Below are positions 1 to 9,341 of a stretch of 14,674 nucleotides of DNA, piece after piece (the first letter of the stretch is position 1; each line of letters starts with the position of its first letter). Under the pieces are notes generated by a model. That model was not told where the DNA came from. It saw only the letters and a list, made by a program, of their open reading frames with translations, and searched no databases. The DNA is from CAITQP01 sp964533145 (GTDB taxonomy: Bacteria > Patescibacteriota > Minisyncoccia > Phycocordibacterales > UBA9973), in the NCBI GenBank assembly GCA_964533145.1, contig CAZHLG010000019.1, positions 1 through 14,674 on the forward strand, written 5' to 3'. Made by a program: the position numbers and the translations under genes.

Positions 1-2
1 AG

Positions 3-2642
<2,640 letters not shown>

Positions 2643-2655
2643 GTAGGCGTGCGAA

Positions 2656-2686
2656 GGGGCGGGGCGCGCGAAGCGCGCCCCGCCCC
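2656..2686 (+). terminator. Perfect 14-bp GC hairpin between rpoC and dnaG
   Basis: The left arm GGGGCGGGGCGCGC (2656-2669) and the right arm GCGCGCCCCGCCCC (2673-2686) pair perfectly around a GAA triloop. The hairpin begins 14 bases after the rpoC stop and ends 25 bases before the dnaG start. There is no T-run after it (CCGGTGCTCC follows), so it is not a classical intrinsic terminator. It may act as a U-less terminator, protect the rpoC 3' end, or lower the dnaG read-through level. The structure is seen directly; the function is inferred. Confidence 0.55.
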
Positions 2687-2711
2687 CGGTGCTCCGGTGC
2701 CCGCGCGAACT

Positions 2712-4505
2712 ATGTCTTCTTCAGCCGAAACAATCAAAGAGCGGCTTTCGATAACCGACGTCGTATCTTCGTACCTGAAGCTCGAGAAAGCAGGGCAGAA
2801 CTATAAGGCATGCTGCCCGTTCCACAACGAGAAGACCCCGTCGTTTTTCGTGTCGCCCGGCCGGGGCAGTTTCTACTGCTTCGGCTGCGGCGCGAAAGGC
2901 GACATCTTCACGTTCGTCGAGCAATTCGAAGGTCTTGATTTCAAAGGTGCCCTTGCGGCGCTCGCCGTGCGTGCCGGCGTTGAGCTCGAGCCCTACCGGG
3001 CGGCAGAAGCCAAGCAGGAACGTTCCGAGAAGGACCGTCTGTATGAGCTCATGGAGAACGCCTGCCGTTTCTACGAGGCCGAATTTTCCCGCGACACGGA
3101 TGCGCAGGCATATGTGGGGCGGCGCGGCCTTTCCGCGGAGACCGTCAAAGCGTTCCGCATCGGCTATGCGCCGGGAGAAAAAACGTCCGGCTGGCGCCCG
3201 CTCGTCACGGCCATGCGCAAGCTCGGCTTCTCTGACAAAGAGCTCGTTGCCGCAGGTCTCGCCAAGCACCCGGACGAAAATCCCTCCGGCGAGATCTATG
3301 ATCGGTTCCGCGACCGCGTGATGTTTCCGATCAACGATACCGGCGGCCGCGTGATCGCGTTCTCCGGACGCATCCTGCATGACGACGGTTCCGTCATGGG
3401 CAAGTACATCAACTCGCCCGAGACGCCGATCTTCAAGAAGGGGAGCACGCTCTATGGTCTCGACAAGGCCAAGTTCGAAATCAGAAAGCGCGATCAGGCG
3501 ATCTTGGTGGAAGGACAGATGGACCTCGTGCTCTCCCATCAGGCCGGCTTTGCCAACACTGTCGCTTCAAGCGGCACTGCGCTCGGCGACGCGCTCATGG
3601 CCGACGAGGAACGCGGACTGCTCTCCGGCCTCGGCCAGGTGCATGCGCTCTCGAAAAATCTCGTCATTGCCTTTGATGCTGACAAGGCCGGCATGCGTGC
3701 GGCCGGCCGTGCCGAGCGCATCGGCCTGTCGCTCGGCATGCAGGTCAAGGTCGCGAAACTGCCGGCAGGTCTTGATCCGGCCGATACGATCCGCGACCGC
3801 GGCGTCGAGGAATGGAAGAAGATCGTCTCCGGCGCGCAGCATATCGTGAGCTTCTATCTCTCCGTGCTGTTCGAACACCCGCTCTCCGACCTTGCGCGTG
3901 CACGCGCCATCCGCGACAAGATACTGCCGTATGTGGCGGTCATGCCGAGCGCGGTCGAGCGCGCGCACTTCATCCGCGAGATATCGGCCAAGGCCGGTAT
4001 CGCCGAGGAAGCGCTCGCCGAAGATGTCGCCCGTATCAAGTCGAGCGACAAGCCGGCGTCGGGCGCGGCGGCACCGGCCGCGAAAACGTCCGAGCGCGAT
4101 CCCCGCCGCGCCCGTATCGAAGACCGTCTTTTCGGAATCCTGTTTTCGGAAGAGGGGAAGGCCGAGCCTGCGATCGATGTGTCTCTGTTCCGGAGTCGTC
4201 TTGAGACCACGCTTGGCGCGCGCTTCGCGGAGCTCTACGCAGCCCCTCCCGAAAAGAAGAACGAGCGCATGTTCGAAGTCGAGCTTCTGTATGCCGAACC
4301 GAAACTGCTCAAAGAAGCGTCCGAGGAACTGCTCGACAACCTCGAAGAAGAGATGCTCGCCGCCGCATTGTCCGACCTCATGGCCCGCATATCCGAAGCC
4401 GAGCGAGTGTCCGACGGCGATACGCTTCGCGCGCTCCTCGAACGATCGCAGGAAATCACCGTCCGTCTCAACGCCATTAAAAGCAGTCGATTTTTGAATA
4501 CATAA
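2712..4505 (+). CDS. dnaG: DNA primase
   Basis: Makes RNA primers at the replication fork, in partnership with the replicative helicase. The protein is 597 aa, near the usual 580-620. The N-terminal CHC2 zinc-binding domain shows C35-x2-H38 and C56-x2-C59 in the typical PFHNEKTPSF and FGCGAKGD context. The catalytic core shows GGRVIAFSGR (211-220) and KYINSPETPIF (231-241). The TOPRIM fold shows the acidic EGQMD motif (267-271, usually EGYMD) and FDADKAG (321-327), which bind Mg. The C-terminal half is the less conserved helicase-interaction region. ATG 2712 is chosen because it gives the family's start, MSSSAETIKERL. The in-frame GTG at 2649 would translate through the GC hairpin into a low-complexity Arg/Ala/Pro leader with no family counterpart. 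No Shine-Dalgarno is visible. The order dnaG-rpoD recalls the macromolecular-synthesis operon, but rpsU is absent. Confidence 0.97.
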   Translation: MSSSAETIKERLSITDVVSSYLKLEKAGQNYKACCPFHNEKTPSFFVSPGRGSFYCFGCGAKGDIFTFVEQFEGLDFKGALAALAVRAGVELEPYRAAEAKQERSEKDRLYELMENACRFYEAEFSRDTDAQAYVGRRGLSAETVKAFRIGYAPGEKTSGWRPLVTAMRKLGFSDKELVAAGLAKHPDENPSGEIYDRFRDRVMFPINDTGGRVIAFSGRILHDDGSVMGKYINSPETPIFKKGSTLYGLDKAKFEIRKRDQAILVEGQMDLVLSHQAGFANTVASSGTALGDALMADEERGLLSGLGQVHALSKNLVIAFDADKAGMRAAGRAERIGLSLGMQVKVAKLPAGLDPADTIRDRGVEEWKKIVSGAQHIVSFYLSVLFEHPLSDLARARAIRDKILPYVAVMPSAVERAHFIREISAKAGIAEEALAEDVARIKSSDKPASGAAAPAAKTSERDPRRARIEDRLFGILFSEEGKAEPAIDVSLFRSRLETTLGARFAELYAAPPEKKNERMFEVELLYAEPKLLKEASEELLDNLEEEMLAAALSDLMARISEAERVSDGDTLRALLERSQEITVRLNAIKSSRFLNT

Positions 4506-4515
4506 GATATATACT
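4487..4515 (+). promoter_or_regulatory. Candidate rpoD promoter
   Basis: A TATACT -10 box lies at 4510-4515, 28 bases before the rpoD ATG, in an AT-rich stretch that starts at the end of dnaG. The sequence 17 bases upstream, TCGATT (4487-4492), is a poor -35 box. Transcription would start near 4522 and give a leader of about 22 bases. The same TATACT hexamer occurs ahead of four other genes in this window, which is the main support. Confidence 0.5.
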
Positions 4516-4543
4516 CATTAGCAGCGTGCGTCCTAGCAACTCT

Positions 4544-5824
4544 ATGGCAAGCAAAAAAGACACAAAGAAAAAGAAGGTCCCCGTCGTGAAGAAGCCGGCT
4601 CCGAAGAAAGCTCCGGCAAAGAAAGCAGCGCCGAAGAAGCCGGCTCCGAAGAAAGCTCCGGCAAAGAAAGCAGCGCCCAAAAAGGTTCCCGCCAAGAAAG
4701 CCGCGAAGGGCTCGAGCGCCATCGCGGCCGGACGCGTCGCCGCGAAGAAATCTCCGAAGAAGAAGGCGCTCCCGACCGACCGCGCCGAAGAACTCCTTGC
4801 CAAGGGCAAGAAGCGCGGCTTCATCACCTACGACGAGATTCTCCGGTCGTTCCCGAATATCGAGACCGACATCGACTTTCTCGACGGCTTATACGAGAAA
4901 CTCACGACTGCCGGCATCGACGTGCTCGAGGGCGGCAACTTGCTCGACATCGACGGCGAGACGCACGGCAAGGACGAAAAGGCGGACGGCAGCTACGACT
5001 CGATCCAGATGTATCTCAAGGAGATCGGCCAGTACTCGCTCATACAGGCAGGGGAGGAAAAAGACCTCGCCAAGCGCATTCAGGCCGGAGACAACGAGGC
5101 CAAGAACTTGCTCGCCCGCGCCAACCTCCGTCTGGTGGTCTCGATCGCCAAAAAATACGTCGGCCGCAGTTCTGACCTGACGCTCCTCGACCTCATTCAG
5201 GAGGGCAACCTCGGCCTCTTCAAGGCAGTCGAGAAATTCGACTGGACCAAGGGCTACAAATTCTCCACCTACGCGACCTGGTGGATCCGCCAGAGCATCA
5301 CCCGCGCGCTCGCCGACCAGTCCCGCACGATCCGCATCCCGGTGCACATGGTCGAGACGATCTCCAAGTACAAACAGGTCTACCGCCGCCTGGCACAGGA
5401 CCTCGGCCGCGATCCGCTCGCGGAGGAGATCGCCATCGAGATGGGCATCGACGTGGACAAGGTGCACGTGATCGAGAACATCTCGCAGGACACGGTCTCT
5501 CTCGAACAGCCGATTGGCGACGACGACGAGAAATCGACCCGCGGCGAATTCATCGCCGATGACAAGATCCTCCGCCCGGACCAGGAGGCTTCGCGCCGCA
5601 TCCTCCAGGACCAGATCAAGAGCGTGCTCGACGAGCTTTCCCCGAAGGAGCGCAAGATCCTCGAGATGCGCTACGGTCTCTCAGATGGCGTCCAGCACAC
5701 GCTTGAAGAAGTGGGCACCGAGTTCGGCGTGACGCGCGAGCGCATCCGCCAGATCGAAGCCAAAGTGCACGAGAAACTCCGCACGCATGAGCGCATCCTG
5801 CGATTGAAAAATTATTTTGACTAA
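4544..5824 (+). CDS. rpoD: RNA polymerase primary sigma factor (sigma-70, RpoD/SigA)
   Basis: The housekeeping promoter-recognition subunit of RNA polymerase, 426 aa. Residues 1-75 form a strongly basic Lys/Ala/Pro tail with a duplicated 15-residue unit. A region-1.1-like segment follows (GFITYDEILRSFPNIE, 92-107, onward). Region 1.2 starts at DSIQMYLKEIG (152-162). Regions 2.1-2.4 contain NLRLVVSIAKKY, DLIQEGNLGLFKAVEKF and YATWWIRQSITRALADQSRTI (about 194-263), with the two Trp residues that melt the -10 element. Region 3 continues from IPVHMVETI. Region 4.2 is the helix-turn-helix TLEEVGTEFGVTRERIRQIEAK (386-407), which contacts the -35 box. ATG 4544 is chosen over an in-frame GTG at 4526 because it starts the basic tail cleanly and leaves room for the promoter. 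No Shine-Dalgarno is visible. The 3' end overlaps the next gene by 8 bases. Confidence 0.97.
   Translation: MASKKDTKKKKVPVVKKPAPKKAPAKKAAPKKPAPKKAPAKKAAPKKVPAKKAAKGSSAIAAGRVAAKKSPKKKALPTDRAEELLAKGKKRGFITYDEILRSFPNIETDIDFLDGLYEKLTTAGIDVLEGGNLLDIDGETHGKDEKADGSYDSIQMYLKEIGQYSLIQAGEEKDLAKRIQAGDNEAKNLLARANLRLVVSIAKKYVGRSSDLTLLDLIQEGNLGLFKAVEKFDWTKGYKFSTYATWWIRQSITRALADQSRTIRIPVHMVETISKYKQVYRRLAQDLGRDPLAEEIAIEMGIDVDKVHVIENISQDTVSLEQPIGDDDEKSTRGEFIADDKILRPDQEASRRILQDQIKSVLDELSPKERKILEMRYGLSDGVQHTLEEVGTEFGVTRERIRQIEAKVHEKLRTHERILRLKNYFD
4588..4677 (+). repeat. Perfect 45-bp tandem duplication inside rpoD
   Basis: Bases 4588-4632 and 4633-4677 are identical and adjacent. A third, diverged partial copy follows (KKVPAKKAA). 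The unit encodes 15 residues, so a gain or loss of one unit keeps the frame. It makes the Lys/Ala/Pro-rich N-terminal tail of the sigma factor. Identity down to synonymous positions suggests a recent slippage or unequal-recombination event. Confidence 0.95.
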
Positions 5825-7634
5825 CACCAAAACAAGTTTTTTCGTCCGGAATATCCGTATTTTCAGACCTTTCTGGAAGGCTTCTTTGCTCGTGCTTGGA
5901 CTCTTGTTTTTCGGGCAGTTCCTCGGCTCGCTGTCTCCGTACGTGTTTGGAAAGAGCGTGGATGCCGTCCTTGCCGCCGATGCACGACACACGGTACTTT
6001 TTCTGTTGGCTGCTTTCGCGATGACGCTTGTTCAAACGAATGTCTTGTCATGGGTTCGCGAATATTTCGAGATCACGAAACTGGATGACAATCTTGATCA
6101 GTATCTGACGAATGAGACTCTCAAAAAAATGCTTGCGTTTTCTGTCGGACAGCATATCAATGAACATTCCGGCATACGGCAGTCCATCGTGAATCGAGGA
6201 CAGAACGCGCTCACTGAATACATGAAGAACATGCTCTACGGCGTGATTCCGAAGCTCCTTTCCGTATTTCTCACTCTCGGAATCCTTGCCTATGTTGAGT
6301 GGAGGATTGCAGCCCTTGCATCCGTGTTCATTGTTGCGTATTTTTGGGTCTCGATCCGGAGAAACAAACGGTATTTCTCGCGTCTTGATACGATGCGTAA
6401 GCAGCGTCAGGGTATGGGTAAGCTGCAGAACGAATTCTTCCGCAACGCGACGCTCGTTATCGCCGAAGGGCGCGAGGCAGAGGTTGTCGAAGAATACGGG
6501 AAGAAGGGAGGCGAGTTCCTCTCTTTGGCAAGCCGGACATGGCGCGATTACATACGCAGCTTCTATTCGCAGCGTCCGATCATTCTGGTCGGTCAGTTTG
6601 TCTCGCTCGGTCTTGGAACATACTTTATCTTCACGGGGGATCTTCCCACTGGCATGTTCGTGACGCTTACTTCTTGGATCAGTTCCATGATCTTCGGCAA
6701 TCTCATAGAGATCATGAGCATGCAGCGCCGAATGCTCGCTTTGGAGATTGAGATCAAAAAGCTGTATGACTTGCTTGATATCGCTCCGGACGTCGATCCG
6801 AATGTCGGCGGCGCGACCGTAGAATCTTTCCAGGGCAAGATAGAATTTCAGGATGTCAGTTTCGCGTATCCGTATCGCCATGCTCGATCGGACAAACCAG
6901 AGGAAGACGACGAAATGCAGGCAGGCGATCAGCTTGAAGAATCGCAGGCGGTCTCGAACGTAAATCTGGTCATTCCTGCAGGGTCTAAGGTCGGGTTCGT
7001 TGGCGTGTCGGGTTCCGGTAAATCAACCATCGTCAATCTCATGCGTCGGTACTATGATCCGAGCAAAGGTGTGATCCTGATCGATGGCGTACCTCTTGCT
7101 GAGATGGACCTGCATTGGTTTCGCCAAAAAATCGGTAATGTGGAACAAAAGATAGAATTGCTTGATCGAAGTATCCGAGAGAACATCTTGTTTGGGCTTG
7201 CGCCAGGGACTTCTGTCTCCGAAGATGATTTACAGAAAGCTGTCAGGGATGCCTCGTTGGAAGATTTTATCGCGAAGCTTGCAGAGGGTCTTGATACGAT
7301 CATTGGCGAGAACGGAGTCAAGGTCTCCGGCGGCGAGCGTCAGCGTATTGGCATCGCCCGCGCGCTGATTAAGAATCCTAAGATCCTTATCTTCGACGAG
7401 GCGACAAGCGCCCTTGATTCCATCAATGAAAAATTGATCCATGAGGCGATTGAGCGAGGAGCAAAAGGTCGCACGACGATCATGATCGCGCACCGTCTTT
7501 CGACGATAACTGATGCAGATATTATTTTTGTCGTGGCGAATGGCGTCATTGTCGCCAGCGGTACGCACGAGGAGCTTCAGAAAAAATCTAAGGAGTACCA
7601 AGAGCTGATCAAGCATCAGGTCCTGGCGGTCTGA
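5817..7634 (+). CDS. ABC exporter half-transporter (fused membrane and ATPase domains)
   Basis: A 605-aa protein with the MsbA/multidrug-type layout, probably a homodimer in the cytoplasmic membrane that exports lipid, peptide or drug; the substrate cannot be told. Hydrophobic segments lie near 20-45, 57-80, 143-180 and 256-297. The nucleotide-binding domain has the A-loop Tyr in VSFAYPY (347-353), Walker A GVSGSGKST (396-404), Q-loop Gln444, signature VSGGE (503-507), Walker B ILIFDE (523-528), the D-loop SALD and switch His559. An acidic insert (about 357-376, rich in Asp/Glu) sits between the A-loop and the next strand, where most relatives have a short turn. The best available start is TTG 5817, overlapping the rpoD stop by 8 bases, so coupling is possible; no better start is seen before the first membrane segment. 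Base composition is clearly lower in GC than its neighbours (about 38-48% in lines counted by hand), suggesting separate acquisition. Confidence 0.9.
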   Translation: MTNTKTSFFVRNIRIFRPFWKASLLVLGLLFFGQFLGSLSPYVFGKSVDAVLAADARHTVLFLLAAFAMTLVQTNVLSWVREYFEITKLDDNLDQYLTNETLKKMLAFSVGQHINEHSGIRQSIVNRGQNALTEYMKNMLYGVIPKLLSVFLTLGILAYVEWRIAALASVFIVAYFWVSIRRNKRYFSRLDTMRKQRQGMGKLQNEFFRNATLVIAEGREAEVVEEYGKKGGEFLSLASRTWRDYIRSFYSQRPIILVGQFVSLGLGTYFIFTGDLPTGMFVTLTSWISSMIFGNLIEIMSMQRRMLALEIEIKKLYDLLDIAPDVDPNVGGATVESFQGKIEFQDVSFAYPYRHARSDKPEEDDEMQAGDQLEESQAVSNVNLVIPAGSKVGFVGVSGSGKSTIVNLMRRYYDPSKGVILIDGVPLAEMDLHWFRQKIGNVEQKIELLDRSIRENILFGLAPGTSVSEDDLQKAVRDASLEDFIAKLAEGLDTIIGENGVKVSGGERQRIGIARALIKNPKILIFDEATSALDSINEKLIHEAIERGAKGRTTIMIAHRLSTITDADIIFVVANGVIVASGTHEELQKKSKEYQELIKHQVLAV

Positions 7635-7649
7635 GCATGGCCAGGTTTT
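7622..7649 (+). terminator. Candidate terminator at the end of the ABC exporter gene
   Basis: CCTGGC (7622-7627) pairs with GCCAGG (7640-7645) and is followed directly by TTTTC. The stop codon of the exporter lies in the loop. The stem is only 6 bp with a 12-base loop, so it would be modest in strength, but it sits between a gene end and a new promoter. Confidence 0.45.
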
Positions 7650-7662
7650 CGCCGTCTTGACA

Positions 7663-7691
7663 TTCACATACTCACGCACGTGCGGTATACT
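7663..7691 (+). promoter_or_regulatory. Sigma-70-type promoter for the DUF378 gene
   Basis: The -35 box TTCACA (7663-7668, five of six bases of the consensus) is separated by exactly 17 bases from the -10 box TATACT (7686-7691). This is the best-formed promoter in the window. Transcription would start near 7698, leaving a leader of about 49 bases. The leader contains AAAGGGGA about 30 bases before the ATG, too far away to be the ribosome site, and no proper Shine-Dalgarno. Confidence 0.75.
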
Positions 7692-7746
7692 AAAAGGGTA
7701 ATCGAACCCTGAAAGGGGAATTATCAGTTAGCGTTACAGTAAGCAT

Positions 7747-8019
7747 ATGATGATGAAAGGTTGCGGTCTGAACAAGGTGTGCGGTCTGCTCGTCTTTGTC
7801 GGCGGTCTCAACTGGGGCCTCGTCGGCGCGGGCATGATCTTCGGCTCGATGCATGACATGAGCTGGAACCTCGTGCACATGCTCCTTGGCAAGTGGGCGA
7901 CGGTCGAGGCCGTTGTCTACGTCCTCGTCGGCATCGCTGCTCTCTGCAAGCTCTGGCACTGCAAGTGCGCCAAGTGCGCCGCTGCCTGCGCTGCATGTTC
8001 GACTGGTGCCCAGGCCTAG
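7747..8019 (+). CDS. DUF378 family small membrane protein with Cys-rich tail
   Basis: A 90-aa protein with two membrane segments (about 9-33 and 52-70). It carries the DUF378 hallmarks GGLNWGLVG (19-27) and VVYVLVGIAAL (56-66). The family (YuzA-type) is widespread and of unknown function. Unusually, the end of the protein is Cys-rich: C67, C72, C74, C77, C81 and C84, with H71, in the last 24 residues, plus C6 and C12 at the N-terminus. This looks like a possible metal or redox site, which is inference. Three successive ATG codons (7747, 7750, 7753) make the exact start uncertain. It is a single-gene unit: its own promoter lies before it and a strong terminator after it, which suggests a relatively high or separately controlled expression level. 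Confidence 0.88.
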   Translation: MMMKGCGLNKVCGLLVFVGGLNWGLVGAGMIFGSMHDMSWNLVHMLLGKWATVEAVVYVLVGIAALCKLWHCKCAKCAAACAACSTGAQA

Positions 8020-8036
8020 TTCCCGCTGTTTTTCGG

Positions 8037-8067
8037 AAACGGCCCCGGTGGATTCCGGGGCCGTTTT
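8037..8067 (+). terminator. Intrinsic terminator after the DUF378 gene
   Basis: AAACGGCCCCGG (8037-8048) pairs perfectly with CCGGGGCCGTTT (8055-8066) around a 6-base loop, giving a 12-bp stem that runs into TTTT (8064-8067). It starts 17 bases after the stop codon. It fits a classical Rho-independent terminator. Confidence 0.9.
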
Positions 8068-8077
8068 CTGCTATACT
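8049..8077 (+). promoter_or_regulatory. Candidate extended -10 promoter for the envelope gene cluster
   Basis: TGCTATACT (8069-8077) is an extended -10 element directly after the terminator T-run. A weak -35 (TGGATT, 8049-8054) falls in the terminator loop, so an extended -10 promoter that needs little -35 contact is more likely. Transcription would start near 8084, only about 16 bases before the ATG at 8100. The same TGCTATACT string occurs ahead of tsf. Confidence 0.65.
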
Positions 8078-8099
8078 GTATGCGCGCGAGACCTTCCGT

Positions 8100-9335
8100 A
8101 TGGAGGCTTTTTTTAACGTCATTTTCTATATAACTGCCTTTTCGGCGCTGTACGTGCAGGTCTTCCTGCTCGTGGTTTTTCTTGAGCGCCGCAAGGACAT
8201 CAAGCTGCGGCCTGCGGTGAGCCTTTCCGAGTATCCGAGCGTTGACATCATCGTGCCGTGCTGGAACGAACAGAAGACCATCGACGGCACCGTGCAGTCG
8301 CTGCTCGCCCTCGATTACCCGAAAGACAAGCTCCGTTTCCATCTCGTCGATGACGGCTCGACCGACGGCACGTGGGATGCGATGCGGAAATACGAAGGCT
8401 ATCCGCAGATCGACATCGTGCGCAAAGAAAACGGCGGCAAGCACACTGCCGTGAACCTCGGCATCGACCGCTCGGAGGGCGAATTCGTCGCCTGTCTCGA
8501 CGCGGACTCTTTCGTGGCGCCGGACGCGCTCAAGCGCATGCTTACGTACTTTGCCGACCCGAAGATCATGGCCGTCTCGCCGACGGTCATCGTGCATCGG
8601 CCCAAGAACGTCGTCGAGCTTGCTCAGAAGGCCGACTATACGATGGCAGCGTACATCAAGAAGATGTTCGCGTCGGTCAACGGTCTGCATGTCGCATCCG
8701 GCTCGTTCACCGTGTTCCGCCGCGAGGTCTTCGAGAAGATCGGCAAGTACAAGAAGGCGCACAATACGGAGGACTTCGAGATCACGCTCCGCATGTACCA
8801 GAACGGCATGCAGATCGATCAGTGCAACGACGCCTACGTGTATACGACGGCGCCGAATTCGGTGCGCAAGCTGTTCAAGCAGCGGCTGCGCTGGATGTTC
8901 GGCTACATCGAAAACCTCAAGGACTACCGCCACCTGATCTTCCGCAGGAAGTACGGCCCGGTCGCGCTTGTGACGCTGCCGGCGGGCGTGATCTCCATTT
9001 TCGGTGTCATCTACCTTTTCATCATGCTGCTCGTGCGCGTCGGCAAGAAGATCGCCGATGCGATCCTGTATTGGCGCGACACTGGCGCACTGCGCCTGCC
9101 GCCGGTGCACTTCGATCCGTTTTTCATCAACACCGGCAGCACGTTTTTCCTGATCGCCATGCTGTATATCCTCGTCGCGGTGTCCTTCATGCTCGGCAAG
9201 CGCGTCTACGGACGCCGCCCGGTGCCGTCGATGGACCTCGTGTATTTTTTCATCGTCTATTCCGTTGTGGCGCCGCTCTGGCTCCTGCGTGCCATTTATA
9301 ATTCGCTTACCCGCGCCGGGTCCGTCTGGCGCTGA
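8100..9335 (+). CDS. Processive GT2 membrane glycosyltransferase (polysaccharide synthase type)
   Basis: A 411-aa membrane enzyme that should polymerise a sugar from a nucleotide-sugar donor at the cytoplasmic face, like the PgaC/IcaA, hyaluronan and cellulose synthase group. One membrane segment (about 4-28) precedes the GT2 domain. The domain holds VPCWNE (52-57), DDGSTDGT (84-91), DAD (134-136), the catalytic-base motif TED (223-225), and the processivity motif QRLRW (261-265). At least three C-terminal membrane segments follow (about 287-313, 345-366 and 380-400). The size matches PgaC-like synthases. All D,D,D,QxxRW residues are intact, so activity is expected. The product cannot be deduced. 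Upstream in-frame extension is rejected because it would run back through the terminator and the DUF378 gene; ATG 8100 fits the promoter. The next gene begins 6 bases after the stop, so the two form an operon. Confidence 0.9.
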   Translation: MEAFFNVIFYITAFSALYVQVFLLVVFLERRKDIKLRPAVSLSEYPSVDIIVPCWNEQKTIDGTVQSLLALDYPKDKLRFHLVDDGSTDGTWDAMRKYEGYPQIDIVRKENGGKHTAVNLGIDRSEGEFVACLDADSFVAPDALKRMLTYFADPKIMAVSPTVIVHRPKNVVELAQKADYTMAAYIKKMFASVNGLHVASGSFTVFRREVFEKIGKYKKAHNTEDFEITLRMYQNGMQIDQCNDAYVYTTAPNSVRKLFKQRLRWMFGYIENLKDYRHLIFRRKYGPVALVTLPAGVISIFGVIYLFIMLLVRVGKKIADAILYWRDTGALRLPPVHFDPFFINTGSTFFLIAMLYILVAVSFMLGKRVYGRRPVPSMDLVYFFIVYSVVAPLWLLRAIYNSLTRAGSVWR

Positions 9336-9341
9336 TCATCT

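Noticed and set aside
2649..2711. In-frame GTG start adding 21 residues to DnaG
   Set aside because: It would translate the GC hairpin into a low-complexity leader. The family start corresponds to ATG 2712.
2721..3539. 272-codon minus-strand open frame across dnaG
   Set aside because: It is a shadow of the primase gene with no recognisable domain.
4494..4499. TTGAAT as the -35 box of the rpoD promoter
   Set aside because: It is only 10 bases from the -10 box, too close for sigma-70 spacing.
7657..7662. Perfect TTGACA as the -35 box of the DUF378 promoter
   Set aside because: Its spacing to TATACT is 23 bases. TTCACA at 7663 gives the standard 17-base spacing and is the better choice.
7893..8099. 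Upstream extension of the processive GT2 reading frame
   Set aside because: It overlaps the DUF378 gene, the terminator and the promoter. ATG 8100 directly begins the first membrane helix.
8016..9110. 364-codon minus-strand open frame across the processive GT2
   Set aside because: It is antisense to a gene with all GT2 motifs. Its His/Asp/Arg-rich product is typical of a high-GC shadow frame.
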